Source of the DNA: Exiguobacterium qingdaonense
GTDB lineage: Bacteria; Bacillota; Bacilli; Exiguobacteriales; Exiguobacteriaceae
Direction: 5' to 3'
Length of the DNA: 64,000 bases
NCBI RefSeq assembly: GCF_018617855.1
Contig: NZ_JACSKY010000002.1
Location: forward strand, 62,001-126,000
The notes under the pieces were generated by a model, which was not told the DNA's origin, searched no databases, and saw only the letters and a program-made list of their open reading frames with translations. Both the position numbers and the translations under genes were made by a program. Of the stretch, positions 34,699-43,651 are shown piece after piece; positions within the stretch are counted from its first letter, which is position 1, and every line of letters starts with the position of its first letter.

Positions 34699-35796
34699 TT
34701 AGTTTATTTCCTGAAGTGTCTTCGGATAGCTCGTCAATGTAATCGGACCGCTCTCCGTCATGACGAGGTCATCTTCGATACGAACTCCGCCGACCCCTGG
34801 TAAATAAATTCCCGGTTCGACAGTGAACGTCATTCCAACTTCAGCCGTCATGTCATTATTTGCTGCCATCGATGGATGTTCATGCACCTCGATGCCGATC
34901 CCGTGACCGATTCGATGGGTGAAATATTCCCCATATCCAGCGGACGTGATGACTTGTCGTGCTGCGATGTCAATCGCACCGAGTGTCGTGCCGACACTCG
35001 CCATCTCAATCGCGGCCTCTTCTGCCTGTAAAACTGTTTCGTAAATCTCACGTTGTTTGCTATTCGCCTCACCGAAGACGACCGTCCGCGTGATATCTGA
35101 ACAGTAACCTTGCCAGACGACACCGAGGTCGAACAAGGCGAAGTCTCCTTTTTTCAAGCGGTTGTTTCCAGGTACACCGTGTGGGTCGGCACTATTTTCG
35201 CCGAACAAAACGAGTGTATCGAATGACATTTCGCGAACCCCTTGCTGTTTCATCGCGTATTCGATGTCGGCGATGACCTCGAGCTCGGTCACGCCTTCAC
35301 GGAGTGAGCGGATTCCGGCTTCGATTGCCATATCTGCCAGTTCGGCGGCGCGTTTCATCGTACGGACCTCATCGGGTGATTTGATCATACGTAACGTTTG
35401 GAGTTCGTCGGTCAAATCGATGATTGACAGACCGGCAAACCCGGCGCGAAGCTGTTCGACACGGTTGAATGTCAAATGCTCACCCTCAATCCCGATACGC
35501 TCAGGGACGATTTGATTGTCGAGAAACAGTTTGACGATTTTATCCCATGGGTTTTCATGGTCCATATACGTCACGATCTCACCTGACCATTCACTTGACT
35601 CGACAATCCCTCTTTCAAGAGTCGGACAAATGATGGCGGTCGTCCCGTTCTTGAGAACTAAGATGGCGATTAATCGTTCATGCGCCTCCGCGTATACCCC
35701 AGAGAAATAGAATACGGAAGCCTTTGATGTGACGAATGCCGCATCTAAGCCTTTTGTCGCTAGAGACTGTGCGATTTGATTAGTGCGTTGATTCAA
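34699..35796 (-). CDS. M24 family Xaa-Pro peptidase
   Basis: A predicted cytoplasmic dimetal proline peptidase of about 365 residues. An N-terminal creatinase-like domain (about 1-125) is followed by a pita-bread catalytic domain with the metal ligands Asp (FALFDLGVVWQGYCSDITRT), His (HRIGHGIGIEVHEHP), Glu (FTVEPGIY) and Glu (VRIEDDLVMT). The frame continues to an ATG at 35835, but a TATAAT lies at 35838-35843, right beside it. GAAGGGAAGGG then points to a TTG at 35796, giving MNQRTNQIAQ, typical of the family. Close to B. subtilis YkvY/YqhT. Confidence 0.9.
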   Translation of the reverse strand: MNQRTNQIAQSLATKGLDAAFVTSKASVFYFSGVYAEAHERLIAILVLKNGTTAIICPTLERGIVESSEWSGEIVTYMDHENPWDKIVKLFLDNQIVPERIGIEGEHLTFNRVEQLRAGFAGLSIIDLTDELQTLRMIKSPDEVRTMKRAAELADMAIEAGIRSLREGVTELEVIADIEYAMKQQGVREMSFDTLVLFGENSADPHGVPGNNRLKKGDFALFDLGVVWQGYCSDITRTVVFGEANSKQREIYETVLQAEEAAIEMASVGTTLGAIDIAARQVITSAGYGEYFTHRIGHGIGIEVHEHPSMAANNDMTAEVGMTFTVEPGIYLPGVGGVRIEDDLVMTESGPITLTSYPKTLQEIN

Positions 35797-35837
35797 AATG
35801 AATCCCTTCCCTTCTGTCACTTGCATTGTACCCATTC

Positions 35838-35843
35838 ATTATA
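35838..35843 (-). promoter_or_regulatory. -10 element for the M24 peptidase gene
   Basis: TATAAT on the minus strand. The predicted transcript would begin near 35831, which excludes the upstream ATG at 35835. Confidence 0.5.
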
Positions 35844-35959
35844 GCTGTTCAGAAAACAGAAAGGAAATGTTCTAATCTGATTGGTACAGTTTGAACAAGT
35901 TTGACTGATACAGTATACTAAGAATAGTTGAAAATGTATTGAGAGAAGGGACTCCGCAT

Positions 35960-37270
35960 ATGACCACAAAACATGAACAGATCATAGCACATATCGAGTC
36001 ACTCGATGTTGGGTCAAAAATTTCGGTCCGTCAAATCGCAAAAGAGTTGGCTGTGTCAGAGGGGACGGCTTACCGGGCCATCAAAGAAGCTGAGAACCTA
36101 GGATTCGTTTCTACGATTGAACGCGTGGGGACGATTCGGATTAAGCGAAAACATAAAGAAAATATTGAAAAGCTCACCTTTGCTGAAGTCGTCAATATCG
36201 TGGATGGGCAAGTGTTAGGTGGAAGGAACGGTTTACACAAGACACTGTCGAAGTTTGTTATCGGTGCCATGAAACTCGAGGCGATGATGCGATATATCGA
36301 CGTTGACTCACTCGTCATCATCGGGAACCGTGAAAAGGCGCATGAACTCGTCTTACAGTCAGGTGGGGCGGTGTTAATCACAGGAGGATTCGATACGACG
36401 GATGAAGTGAAACGGATGGCGGACAAGTATGACATGCCTGTCATTTCGACGTCATATGACAGCTTTACCGTTGCGACGATGATCAACCGCGCTATTTACG
36501 ACCGATTGATTAAAAAAGAGATTTTACTCGTCTCGGACATCGTCATCCCGTTGCATGATACGTTTTATTTGAAGTCTGACGATACGGTGAAGCGTTGGCA
36601 CGAACTGAATGAACGGACGAAACATAATCGTTACCCCGTCATCGACGAACAGATGAAGGTCGTCGGTGTGATTACGGCAAAAGATGTCATTGATAAATCA
36701 CATGACTATGAGATTGAGAAGGTCATGACGAAGAGTCCGATCACGGTAGGTGTGCAGACGAGCGTGACTAACGCGGCGCATCAAATGGTCTGGGAAGGAA
36801 TCGAGATGCTCCCTGTCGTCGACAACTACGGTCGCTTGCTCGGGATTATCAGTCGCCAAGATGTATTGAAGGCGTTACAACTGGCGAATCGTCAGCCGCA
36901 AGTCGGTGAAACGTTCGACAACATGATCACCAATCAGCTGAAAGAAGACCCCGCGTCGAACGGTACCGCGTTTACCGTCGAAGTCGCACCGCAGATGACG
37001 AGTCATATGGGAACCGCTTCATCCGGCGTATTGACGACTTTGTTAGTTGAAGGAGCGACGCGTAGTCTCCGGCACATGAAAAAAGGGGACCTCGTGGTTG
37101 AGAACATCACGGTATATTTCATGAAGCCGATCCAAATCGAAAGTCAGATTCGAGTGTCGGCCAATGTGTTCGATCTCGGACGGAAGTTCGGTAAGGTGGA
37201 CGTGGAAATGACACAAGGGACACAACTCGTTGCCAAAGCACTCGTCACGGCACAGTTGATCGACCGATAA
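35960..37270 (+). CDS. ytoI: Four-domain CBS-HotDog regulator YtoI
   Basis: A 436-residue cytoplasmic protein. In order: a winged-helix-like domain (about 1-62, with ISVRQIAKELAVSEGTAYRAIKEA), a DRTGG domain (about 70-180), a CBS pair (about 190-305) that should bind adenine nucleotides, and a C-terminal HotDog thioesterase-like domain (about 320-430, HMGTASSGVLTTL). B. subtilis YtoI has the same architecture; its function is unknown, but the domains suggest nucleotide sensing linked to DNA binding or acyl-CoA. A TTG at 35939 precedes the AGAAGGG site, so the ATG at 35960 is used. Confidence 0.9.
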   Translation: MTTKHEQIIAHIESLDVGSKISVRQIAKELAVSEGTAYRAIKEAENLGFVSTIERVGTIRIKRKHKENIEKLTFAEVVNIVDGQVLGGRNGLHKTLSKFVIGAMKLEAMMRYIDVDSLVIIGNREKAHELVLQSGGAVLITGGFDTTDEVKRMADKYDMPVISTSYDSFTVATMINRAIYDRLIKKEILLVSDIVIPLHDTFYLKSDDTVKRWHELNERTKHNRYPVIDEQMKVVGVITAKDVIDKSHDYEIEKVMTKSPITVGVQTSVTNAAHQMVWEGIEMLPVVDNYGRLLGIISRQDVLKALQLANRQPQVGETFDNMITNQLKEDPASNGTAFTVEVAPQMTSHMGTASSGVLTTLLVEGATRSLRHMKKGDLVVENITVYFMKPIQIESQIRVSANVFDLGRKFGKVDVEMTQGTQLVAKALVTAQLIDR

Positions 37271-37308
37271 AAAAGAGCACCCGTCACATGAGTGACAGGT
37301 GCTCTTTT
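37271..37308. terminator. Bidirectional terminator between ytoI and ytpI
   Basis: A stem of AAAAGAGCACC with GGTGCTCTTTT plus an inner GTCAC/GTGAC helix around an ATGA loop, between convergent genes. Confidence 0.9.
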
Positions 37309-37310
37309 CC

Positions 37311-37628
37311 TCATGAAGAGGGTGTGTTCGTTGGTTCTTCCGCCGCAAGCGGATAGATTTTCCGGTAACGGATAAATCCGACGATTGCATTCCCTAGACC
37401 GACAATCAACATGACGATGCTCACAATCCAACCGACAGATGAATTGAGACCAAATCCGCCAACCATTTGGTTCGCGGCGAAGAGCGCGAGGAATAAACTT
37501 AACCAGATTAAAGCCTGTGTATTGAACAAAGCTTTACGGTTCGGTGTCTTTGTCAGAAAAGCACGGCGCTTGAAGATGAGATATGCTCCGAGCGCGAACA
37601 AAATGAGTCCAATCATGACAATTTGCAA
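37311..37628 (-). CDS. ytpI: YtpI-like membrane protein
   Basis: A 105-residue protein with three predicted membrane segments (about 4-19, 38-55, 64-83) and a polar C-terminus. It matches B. subtilis YtpI by position (between ytoI and nrnA), length and topology. The function is unknown. The longer frame to 37778 would overlap nrnA and has no ribosome site. AAAGGGG lies 9 bp before a TTG at 37628; an ATG four codons further is the alternative. Confidence 0.72.
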   Translation of the reverse strand: MQIVMIGLILFALGAYLIFKRRAFLTKTPNRKALFNTQALIWLSLFLALFAANQMVGGFGLNSSVGWIVSIVMLIVGLGNAIVGFIRYRKIYPLAAEEPTNTPSS

Positions 37629-37703
37629 GTGAAGGAACCCCTTTCTATCTCGTAATCTGTTATCATCATACCATAATAGTGTGTAGGAAAGTGAGGAATC
37701 ATC

Positions 37704-38672
37704 ATGACGCAATGGCAGGAAGCGGAGACGATCAAATCGGAGATTGAGGCGGCCGAGACCATTTTTATCCACCGACACGTCCGACCAGACCCCGATGCAT
37801 TGGGGAGTCAGCTCGGTTTACAGCGCATCTTAAAGTCGGTTCATCCGGAAAAGAAAATCTATGTGGTCGGCGGCATGGTTCCTGACCTAGAGTTCTTAGG
37901 GAAAATGGAACACGTCGAGGAAGAGATGTATCGTGATGCGCTCGTCCTTATTTTAGACACGGCTAATCAGGAACGAATCGATGGAGCATATGCAACAAAA
38001 GGGAAGAAGATTATAAAAATTGATCACCATCCTGATGAAGACCCGTACGCCACGACACAGATTGTCGACACATCTGTCAGCTCGACGTCCGAGATGGTGG
38101 TGGAGCTCGCTGACCTTTGGGGATATCCGATCGACCAGGAGGCAGCCTTCTTACTTTATGCAGGCATCGTTGGCGACACAGGCCGTTTTCAGTTCCGGAA
38201 CGCGACGGCACGGACGTTTGAGATTGCGGCATCGCTCATTGCAAAAGATATCGACACGAACCGATTGTATCGTCATATGTATAAGACGAACTTGGCGACG
38301 CTTCAACTACAAGGTTACGTGCTACAGAACGTCAATGTGACGGAAGAAGGGGTCGGCTATGTGAAGATTGACAAGGATGTGCTTCGGACGTTCCGCGCTT
38401 CCCCGGAAGCGGCGTCGCAACTCGTCAACAGCTTCTCTGGCCTAGAAGGTTTGAAATGTTGGGTCATGTTCGTGGAAAACAAAGAAGAGATTCGTGTTCG
38501 GATTCGTTCGAAAGGTCCTGTCATCAATGAAGTGGCCAAGCGATATCGGGGAGGCGGTCATCCGATGGCGGCCGGTGCCACGATTGATACGTGGGATGAG
38601 ATGGATGACGTGCTTGCCGCATTGAATGAAGTGGCGGGAGGGTTCACGTTTGAAGAAAATGAAGAGAGCTGA
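37704..38672 (+). CDS. nrnA: NrnA, nanoRNase / pAp phosphatase (DHH family)
   Basis: NrnA degrades short oligoribonucleotides and dephosphorylates 3'-phosphoadenosine 5'-phosphate. The 322 residues contain the DHH motif KIDHHPDED near 109-117, upstream metal ligands in HRHVRPDPDALGSQ near 23-36, and the C-terminal DHHA1 motif RGGGHPMAAGA near 281-291. Located between ytpI and dnaE as in Bacillus, but without the sporulation genes ytrH and ytrI usually found here. The TGA stop lies within a perfect palindrome. Confidence 0.95.
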   Translation: MTQWQEAETIKSEIEAAETIFIHRHVRPDPDALGSQLGLQRILKSVHPEKKIYVVGGMVPDLEFLGKMEHVEEEMYRDALVLILDTANQERIDGAYATKGKKIIKIDHHPDEDPYATTQIVDTSVSSTSEMVVELADLWGYPIDQEAAFLLYAGIVGDTGRFQFRNATARTFEIAASLIAKDIDTNRLYRHMYKTNLATLQLQGYVLQNVNVTEEGVGYVKIDKDVLRTFRASPEAASQLVNSFSGLEGLKCWVMFVENKEEIRVRIRSKGPVINEVAKRYRGGGHPMAAGATIDTWDEMDDVLAALNEVAGGFTFEENEES

Positions 38673-38690
38673 CCGCGGTCAGCTCTCTTC
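38661..38690. terminator. Perfect palindromic terminator overlapping two stop codons
   Basis: A 30-bp uninterrupted palindrome. The nrnA stop (38670-38672) lies in its left arm and the stop of the convergent small gene (38689-38691) at its right end. The T tract is short. Confidence 0.7.
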
Positions 38691-38880
38691 ATTTGTCTCC
38701 ATTTTCTTGCGGGATGAACCAAGTGCCGCGATCGGTCACGTCCTCGACGATGTCGAGTTGATACTCTGCGATGTACTTTCGAAGTCGATCGATGATTTCT
38801 GGACTGTCTGCAAACACCGTCTGACCATTTTGTAATTTTTCTAACTTATCGCGCGCAATTTGTCCCCGATTGATAATCAT
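38689..38880 (-). CDS. Hypothetical 63-residue protein
   Basis: A small soluble basic protein (MIINRGQIARDKLEKL start) with no recognised family. The open frame reaches 38991 and would overlap dnaE, but GGGGG lies 10 bp before the ATG at 38880, which I take as the start. It is convergent with nrnA and divergent from dnaE, occupying the place of ytrH/ytrI. Composition looks like a real protein: a Lys/Leu-rich helix, then a DIVED-type strand and a turn. Confidence 0.6.
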   Translation of the reverse strand: MIINRGQIARDKLEKLQNGQTVFADSPEIIDRLRKYIAEYQLDIVEDVTDRGTWFIPQENGDK

Positions 38881-38913
38881 ACGCTTTTGCCCCCTTTTGT
38901 CATGAGTTTTGTC

Positions 38914-38919
38914 TATAAT
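38914..38919 (+). promoter_or_regulatory. -10 element for dnaE
   Basis: TATAAT 64 bp before dnaE, with no clear -35. A GAATTG/CAATTC inverted repeat (38940-38945, 38953-38958) lies just downstream in the predicted leader. Confidence 0.45.
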
Positions 38920-38982
38920 TATTGTATCAGAGAAGTAGTGAATTGAGTTTGACAATTCTATAGAGGCGAGAGGAGGACGACG

Positions 38983-41900
38983 ATGGTTCATTTAAATGTC
39001 AGAACGGCATACAGCTTACTACAAAGTACGATTCGACTGGAACAATATGTGATGCAGATGACCGAGCGTGGGAGTCGCTCCGTTGCGATCGCAGACGATG
39101 CCTTTCATGGCGTTCCGACGTTTTTAGCTTGCTGTAAACGATATGGGGTGAAGCCGCTCATCGGGCTGAGGACAGTCCTTCGCCTGGATGGTATAAACAT
39201 ATCGGTACTCGTTTATGCATCGAATGAGGCAGAGATTCAAGAGCAATATCGATTCATAAAAGCAGGGGGGATTGATCGGCGGATTACGATGCCGGTCATC
39301 ATTCTACCTGAAAATTGGAAAGCGAATGACCCGGTTCATAGACGTCGTCTTTATCAGCAGCTGTTATCGTTTGTTGATGAAGAGAAGTTATGGCTCGGTC
39401 TTCCCACACCTCAAACGTCAGAGCATGTTCAAATGTTAAAGCAACTTCGCCACATGCGAGAGGAACTTGCCGTCCGATTGATTCCTGTACCCGAAACAAG
39501 ATATATGCGGCCTGAAGATGTAGAAGGGTTTCGGGCGATCACTGCCATTCGGGAAGGGGAGGTCATGTCTGATGAGGATGTGCGACAAAAAGGCCTGCAC
39601 GTCCGTCTGCCGAGCGAGATGAATGATTGGTTCACGACGGAAGAATTAGCTGAACTCGAACGATTCGAATCGTTAATCCAAATCGAACACCTCCCTGTTG
39701 CCAAAGGGGCCATCCCGGACATACACGATGCAAATCAAAAATTGAAACGACTCGTCGGTGAGCGGCTAAAGGCGATGGAACTCGCGAAGGAGCCATACTT
39801 AGAACGAGCGAAGTTTGAACTGGATGTCATCGAGAAGACCGGATTTTCTTCTTACTTTTTAATCGTGGAAGACATCGTACGATTTGCAAGAGAATCGGGG
39901 ATCGAAGTGGGGCCAGGTCGTGGGTCGGCGGCAGGTTCTCTCGTCAGTTTTGCCCTTCATATCACTGAAGTCGACCCGGTCCGTTACGGCTTGTTGTTTG
40001 AACGATTTTTGAATCCTGAGCGCGTGTCGATGCCAGACATCGACCTCGACTTTGAAGACGAGCGTCGTGAAGAAGTGGTTTCATACGTGTTGTCAACGTA
40101 TGGTCGGGACCATGCCGCACAAATTGGGACGCTCGCCACGTTTGGGGCGAAGGCGGCAATCCGAGATGTTGCGAGAGCGCTTGGTATGACACTAGAAGAA
40201 GGGCAGGCCGCGAGCAAACAAGTGAAGGCAGGTGGACTCGACGAGTTGGTGTCAAATCCGAAACAGATGAAGTGGTTCATCGGTAGCCAAAAACGTCAAC
40301 AATTGTTACGGATTGCGAAACAGTTGGAAGGTCTCCCACGACTATCATCCATACACGCAGCTGGAGTCGTGCTCAGTCGCCAGCCGATCGAAGAAGTGAC
40401 GCCTCTCCAACCTGATTTGGAAGAACAAGTGACCCAATATAATATGAAAGATTTGGAAGGGATCGGGCTGTTGAAAATCGATTTGCTCGGTTTACGGAAT
40501 TTGAGCCGTCTGCGGAAGATGGAAGAGTTCATTCGTGAGAGCGATGCCATGTTCTCACTAAAAACCATTCCATTGAACGATCCCCGGACGTATCGACTTC
40601 TTGCCCGAGGAGAAACGGATGGCATCTTCCAGTTCGAATCAACAGGGATGAAGCAAGCACTTCGGCAGGTGAAACCGACCGGGTTTGAAGACGTTGTCGT
40701 GACGATGTCACTTTACCGTCCGGGACCGATGCAGTTCATCGAAACGTATGCGAAACGAAAACATGGCATGCCTTATCAACCAATCCATCCAGCCGTAGAG
40801 GAGGTCATGAAACCGACATACGGGGTACTCGTCTATCAAGAGCAAGTCATGAGACTACTCCGAAAACTCGGAGGTTACTCATACGCGGAAGCAGATTTGG
40901 TCAGACGAGCCATTGCAAAAAAAGATACCGATATGATTCAACGGGAACGAGAGCGATTTTTACGTGAAGCTGAAGAGGGAGATCGTGACATCCTCACTCA
41001 AATCTTCTCTTGGATCGAAAAATTTGCTGGGTACGGATTTAACCGTTCACACGCCGTTGCTTATAGTTTGATCAGCTACCGACTGGCGTATGTCAAAGCC
41101 CATTTCCCACGTATTTTTCATGTCGTGACCACGGAAAAGACGAGCGAACTCGTCAGACTGTTGCGAAAAGATCAAATACCTGTTTATCCTCCAGACGTAT
41201 TACACGGTCACGCGGAATCGACGATTGAAGGACCTGGGATTCGACTCGGGTTAAAGGCGATTCAAGGACTGACAAAACGTGACGTCGAGCGTCTAGTCGA
41301 ACTAAACGGACAATTGAAAGACGTCAGAAGTCTACAAGAGACGATGGGATGGAAAGATAAAGACCGGATGAAGTTACGTCGATTGCTCGGTGCAGGGGCG
41401 CTTGATCGAATGTATCATGGTGACCGAACTCGTGCCTTTGAAGCAGTCGAACGCTTAATGGAAGAGGCGAGTACGCACTTTTTGCCGGACGAGTTGACAT
41501 CGCTTGGACTCAAACAGAAAAAAGTAAAAGAACCGAACTGGTCTGAAGAAGAGCGGGGGGCACTCGGCACATGGGTCGTGCACTCACCATTGACCTCGAT
41601 TCCGAAAATAGGAATTGAGCCGTCCACGATTGAGGAGGCGATGGACGGAGTAGGTAGTTATCTTGTCGTCTATGTCGATGATGTGCGTACGTTTATGACG
41701 AAGAAACAAGAGCAGATGGGCGTCCTCATGATAGACGATGGGGTGGCACAGGGAGAGGTCGTCGTGTTCCCACGGACATTCGCTCAGTTCGGTCGTTCCC
41801 TTTATGTCGGGAATACTCTATTGCTTGAGGTTCATTCGAACGAGCGGAACGGGCGAAAACAATTGATTGCCGAACGGATTCGCCCATTACATGGACAGGC

Positions 41901-42150
41901 ATTGTTCGTGAGACTTACGTTAGACCGTTTCCCAGAGCTAGAAGATTGGATTCAACGCGCGAAAGGGGATGTGCCGGTCATCTGTCGATTCACTGATTCG
42001 AAAGAAGTGAAGCAACTCGCATCCGCTCTCTCAATCAACCCGAATGAGGAGAATATTGTGGAGGCTAAGAAGAGATTTGGTGAAGAGAATGTCGTACTAA
42101 AACGGGTTGATCAAAAAATGGTTGATTCAGAAACTAGTACCAAGTCCTAA
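38983..42150 (+). CDS. dnaE: DNA polymerase III alpha subunit DnaE
   Basis: A C-family replicative polymerase. In Bacilli DnaE extends RNA primers before handing over to PolC. The 1055 residues are somewhat shorter than B. subtilis DnaE. A PHP-like domain lies at about 1-200, then the polymerase palm with catalytic Asp residues in MPDIDLDFED near 350, YRPGPMQF near 580, a helix-hairpin-helix region near 760-800, and an OB fold near 880-960. The PHP metal motif is degenerate: HLNVRT stands where homologues have HLHVHS. GAGGAGGACG precedes the ATG. Confidence 0.95.
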   Translation: MVHLNVRTAYSLLQSTIRLEQYVMQMTERGSRSVAIADDAFHGVPTFLACCKRYGVKPLIGLRTVLRLDGINISVLVYASNEAEIQEQYRFIKAGGIDRRITMPVIILPENWKANDPVHRRRLYQQLLSFVDEEKLWLGLPTPQTSEHVQMLKQLRHMREELAVRLIPVPETRYMRPEDVEGFRAITAIREGEVMSDEDVRQKGLHVRLPSEMNDWFTTEELAELERFESLIQIEHLPVAKGAIPDIHDANQKLKRLVGERLKAMELAKEPYLERAKFELDVIEKTGFSSYFLIVEDIVRFARESGIEVGPGRGSAAGSLVSFALHITEVDPVRYGLLFERFLNPERVSMPDIDLDFEDERREEVVSYVLSTYGRDHAAQIGTLATFGAKAAIRDVARALGMTLEEGQAASKQVKAGGLDELVSNPKQMKWFIGSQKRQQLLRIAKQLEGLPRLSSIHAAGVVLSRQPIEEVTPLQPDLEEQVTQYNMKDLEGIGLLKIDLLGLRNLSRLRKMEEFIRESDAMFSLKTIPLNDPRTYRLLARGETDGIFQFESTGMKQALRQVKPTGFEDVVVTMSLYRPGPMQFIETYAKRKHGMPYQPIHPAVEEVMKPTYGVLVYQEQVMRLLRKLGGYSYAEADLVRRAIAKKDTDMIQRERERFLREAEEGDRDILTQIFSWIEKFAGYGFNRSHAVAYSLISYRLAYVKAHFPRIFHVVTTEKTSELVRLLRKDQIPVYPPDVLHGHAESTIEGPGIRLGLKAIQGLTKRDVERLVELNGQLKDVRSLQETMGWKDKDRMKLRRLLGAGALDRMYHGDRTRAFEAVERLMEEASTHFLPDELTSLGLKQKKVKEPNWSEEERGALGTWVVHSPLTSIPKIGIEPSTIEEAMDGVGSYLVVYVDDVRTFMTKKQEQMGVLMIDDGVAQGEVVVFPRTFAQFGRSLYVGNTLLLEVHSNERNGRKQLIAERIRPLHGQALFVRLTLDRFPELEDWIQRAKGDVPVICRFTDSKEVKQLASALSINPNEENIVEAKKRFGEENVVLKRVDQKMVDSETSTKS

Positions 42151-42154
42151 AAAG

Positions 42155-42183
42155 TGATATAATCGCACTAATTGGTCTGACCA
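42155..42183 (+). promoter_or_regulatory. Promoter with palindromic operator for the GntR-accD-accA operon
   Basis: An extended -10 (TG-A-TATAAT, 42155-42163) is followed 10 bp later by TGGTCTGACCA (42173-42183), an 11-bp palindrome of the TGGTN(3)ACCA form used by FadR-type GntR repressors. It covers the predicted transcription start, so the downstream regulator probably represses its own operon. Confidence 0.6.
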
Positions 42184-42227
42184 CTTTAGTCTGTTAGGTG
42201 ATTCAATAAAAGGGAGTTGACGGTCAG

Positions 42228-42782
42228 ATGCATGAAAAACACGCATCCTCATTTCACGGAAATATTTCCAAAATTAGAAAGTTAATCGTCCAATCGTCTT
42301 TAGTCCCAGGTGATCGGCTTCCGTCCGAACGAGAACTTGCTGAAACATTGTCGATCAGCCGGGCGTCTGTCCGAGAAGCGCTACGAGCGTTGAGCTTTTT
42401 GGGCATCGTCGAGACGAGACATGGTGGGGGTACGTTCTTGTGTGAACAGGACCGGCACCGCTACATCGAGATTTTGTCTGAATTTATTGTGACGAAGCAA
42501 ACGAAGGCGACCGATATCATCGAAATGCTACGACTGTTAGAACGAATGGCGCTCACAGAGATAGAACCGACGAGCGAACGAGTAGCTCGACTAGAAACGA
42601 TGATTGATGATGATCGCGCGTTTCGTCAACAGTTCATTTTTCAATTGAAAAATGAATTGTTCATACGGATTTGGAGCGAGGTCAACCGATTTTTTGATGG
42701 ACTTGGTGTTGGAGACTTGTATACGTCCGAGGAACGAAAACGGTTCGTCGAGACGTGGCGTGGAATGTGGATGCCGGAATGA
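42228..42782 (+). CDS. GntR/FadR-family transcriptional regulator
   Basis: A 184-residue regulator with an N-terminal winged helix of the GntR type (about 12-75: [40 protein letters not shown]) and a short all-helical C-terminal domain (about 90-180) that is smaller than typical FCD domains. As the first gene before accD-accA it likely controls malonyl-CoA supply; its ligand is unknown, possibly acyl-CoA. AAGGGAGTTGACGGTCAG precedes the ATG. accD starts 14 bp after its stop. The malic-enzyme gene present here in Bacillus is absent. Confidence 0.87.
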   Translation: MHEKHASSFHGNISKIRKLIVQSSLVPGDRLPSERELAETLSISRASVREALRALSFLGIVETRHGGGTFLCEQDRHRYIEILSEFIVTKQTKATDIIEMLRLLERMALTEIEPTSERVARLETMIDDDRAFRQQFIFQLKNELFIRIWSEVNRFFDGLGVGDLYTSEERKRFVETWRGMWMPE

Positions 42783-42796
42783 ACGAGGGGGAAGCG

Positions 42797-43651
42797 ATGA
42801 CTGCTTTTTTCAAGAAACCGAAACGATATATGCCATTGCGTCAGAGAGAGCCAAAGATTGACGCACCACAAGGATTGATGACGAAATGTCCGTCATGTAA
42901 ATATATGCATTATACAAAACAGTTGTATGAAAATCATAAAGTATGTGACTGTGGCTATCATTTCCCGCTTCAAGCGCAGGAACGGATTGAGATGCTTGTC
43001 GATAACGGGTCGTTCGAACGCTTTGCGGGACCGTCCGTCAAGGCGAATCCACTCAATTTTCCTGACTATGAGGAAAAGTTAGCAAAAGATCGCGAACGAA
43101 CCGGAATTGAAGAGGCAGTCGTTTGCGGGAAGGCAATGATTGACGGACTCCCGCTTGTCGTCTGTGTGATGGATTCGAGATTCCGCATGGGGTCGATGGG
43201 CGCATACGTCGGCGAGGCGATTGCTTCCGCTGTCCGTAATGCCACATCACTCGGTCTGCCGGTCGTCCTATTCACGGCATCAGGTGGGGCACGGATGCAA
43301 GAAGGGATGGTCAGCTTAATGCAGATGGCGAACACATCCATCGCTTTAAAAGAACACGACGAAGCGGGTCTTCTTTATATCGCATATTTGACCCACCCGA
43401 CGACGGGCGGTGTGTCAGCGAGTTTTGCCATGCTTGGTGACTTGAACGTCGCAGAACCGGGAGCACTCATCGGGTTCGCCGGACGTCGAATCATCGAACA
43501 AACAATTCGAGAAAAACTTCCGGAGAACTTCCAAACGGCTGAATTTTTACTTGAGTCTGGGCAGTTGGACGCAGTGATTCCTCGAGAGCAGATGCGTTCG
43601 TTCTTGAAAAAAATGATCGGATTACACGATGGGGGTGTTCATCATGTTTGA
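42797..43651 (+). CDS. accD: Acetyl-CoA carboxylase carboxyltransferase subunit beta
   Basis: With AccA it transfers the carboxyl group from biotin to acetyl-CoA, making malonyl-CoA for fatty-acid synthesis. The 284 residues have an N-terminal zinc ribbon (Cys31, Cys34, Cys50, Cys52) and a crotonase-like carboxyltransferase core ([24 protein letters not shown]). The second zinc knuckle reads CDCG, one residue shorter than the usual CxxC. GAGGGGG places the start at the ATG at 42797 rather than at 42755. It overlaps accA by 8 bp. Confidence 0.96.
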   Translation: MTAFFKKPKRYMPLRQREPKIDAPQGLMTKCPSCKYMHYTKQLYENHKVCDCGYHFPLQAQERIEMLVDNGSFERFAGPSVKANPLNFPDYEEKLAKDRERTGIEEAVVCGKAMIDGLPLVVCVMDSRFRMGSMGAYVGEAIASAVRNATSLGLPVVLFTASGGARMQEGMVSLMQMANTSIALKEHDEAGLLYIAYLTHPTTGGVSASFAMLGDLNVAEPGALIGFAGRRIIEQTIREKLPENFQTAEFLLESGQLDAVIPREQMRSFLKKMIGLHDGGVHHV

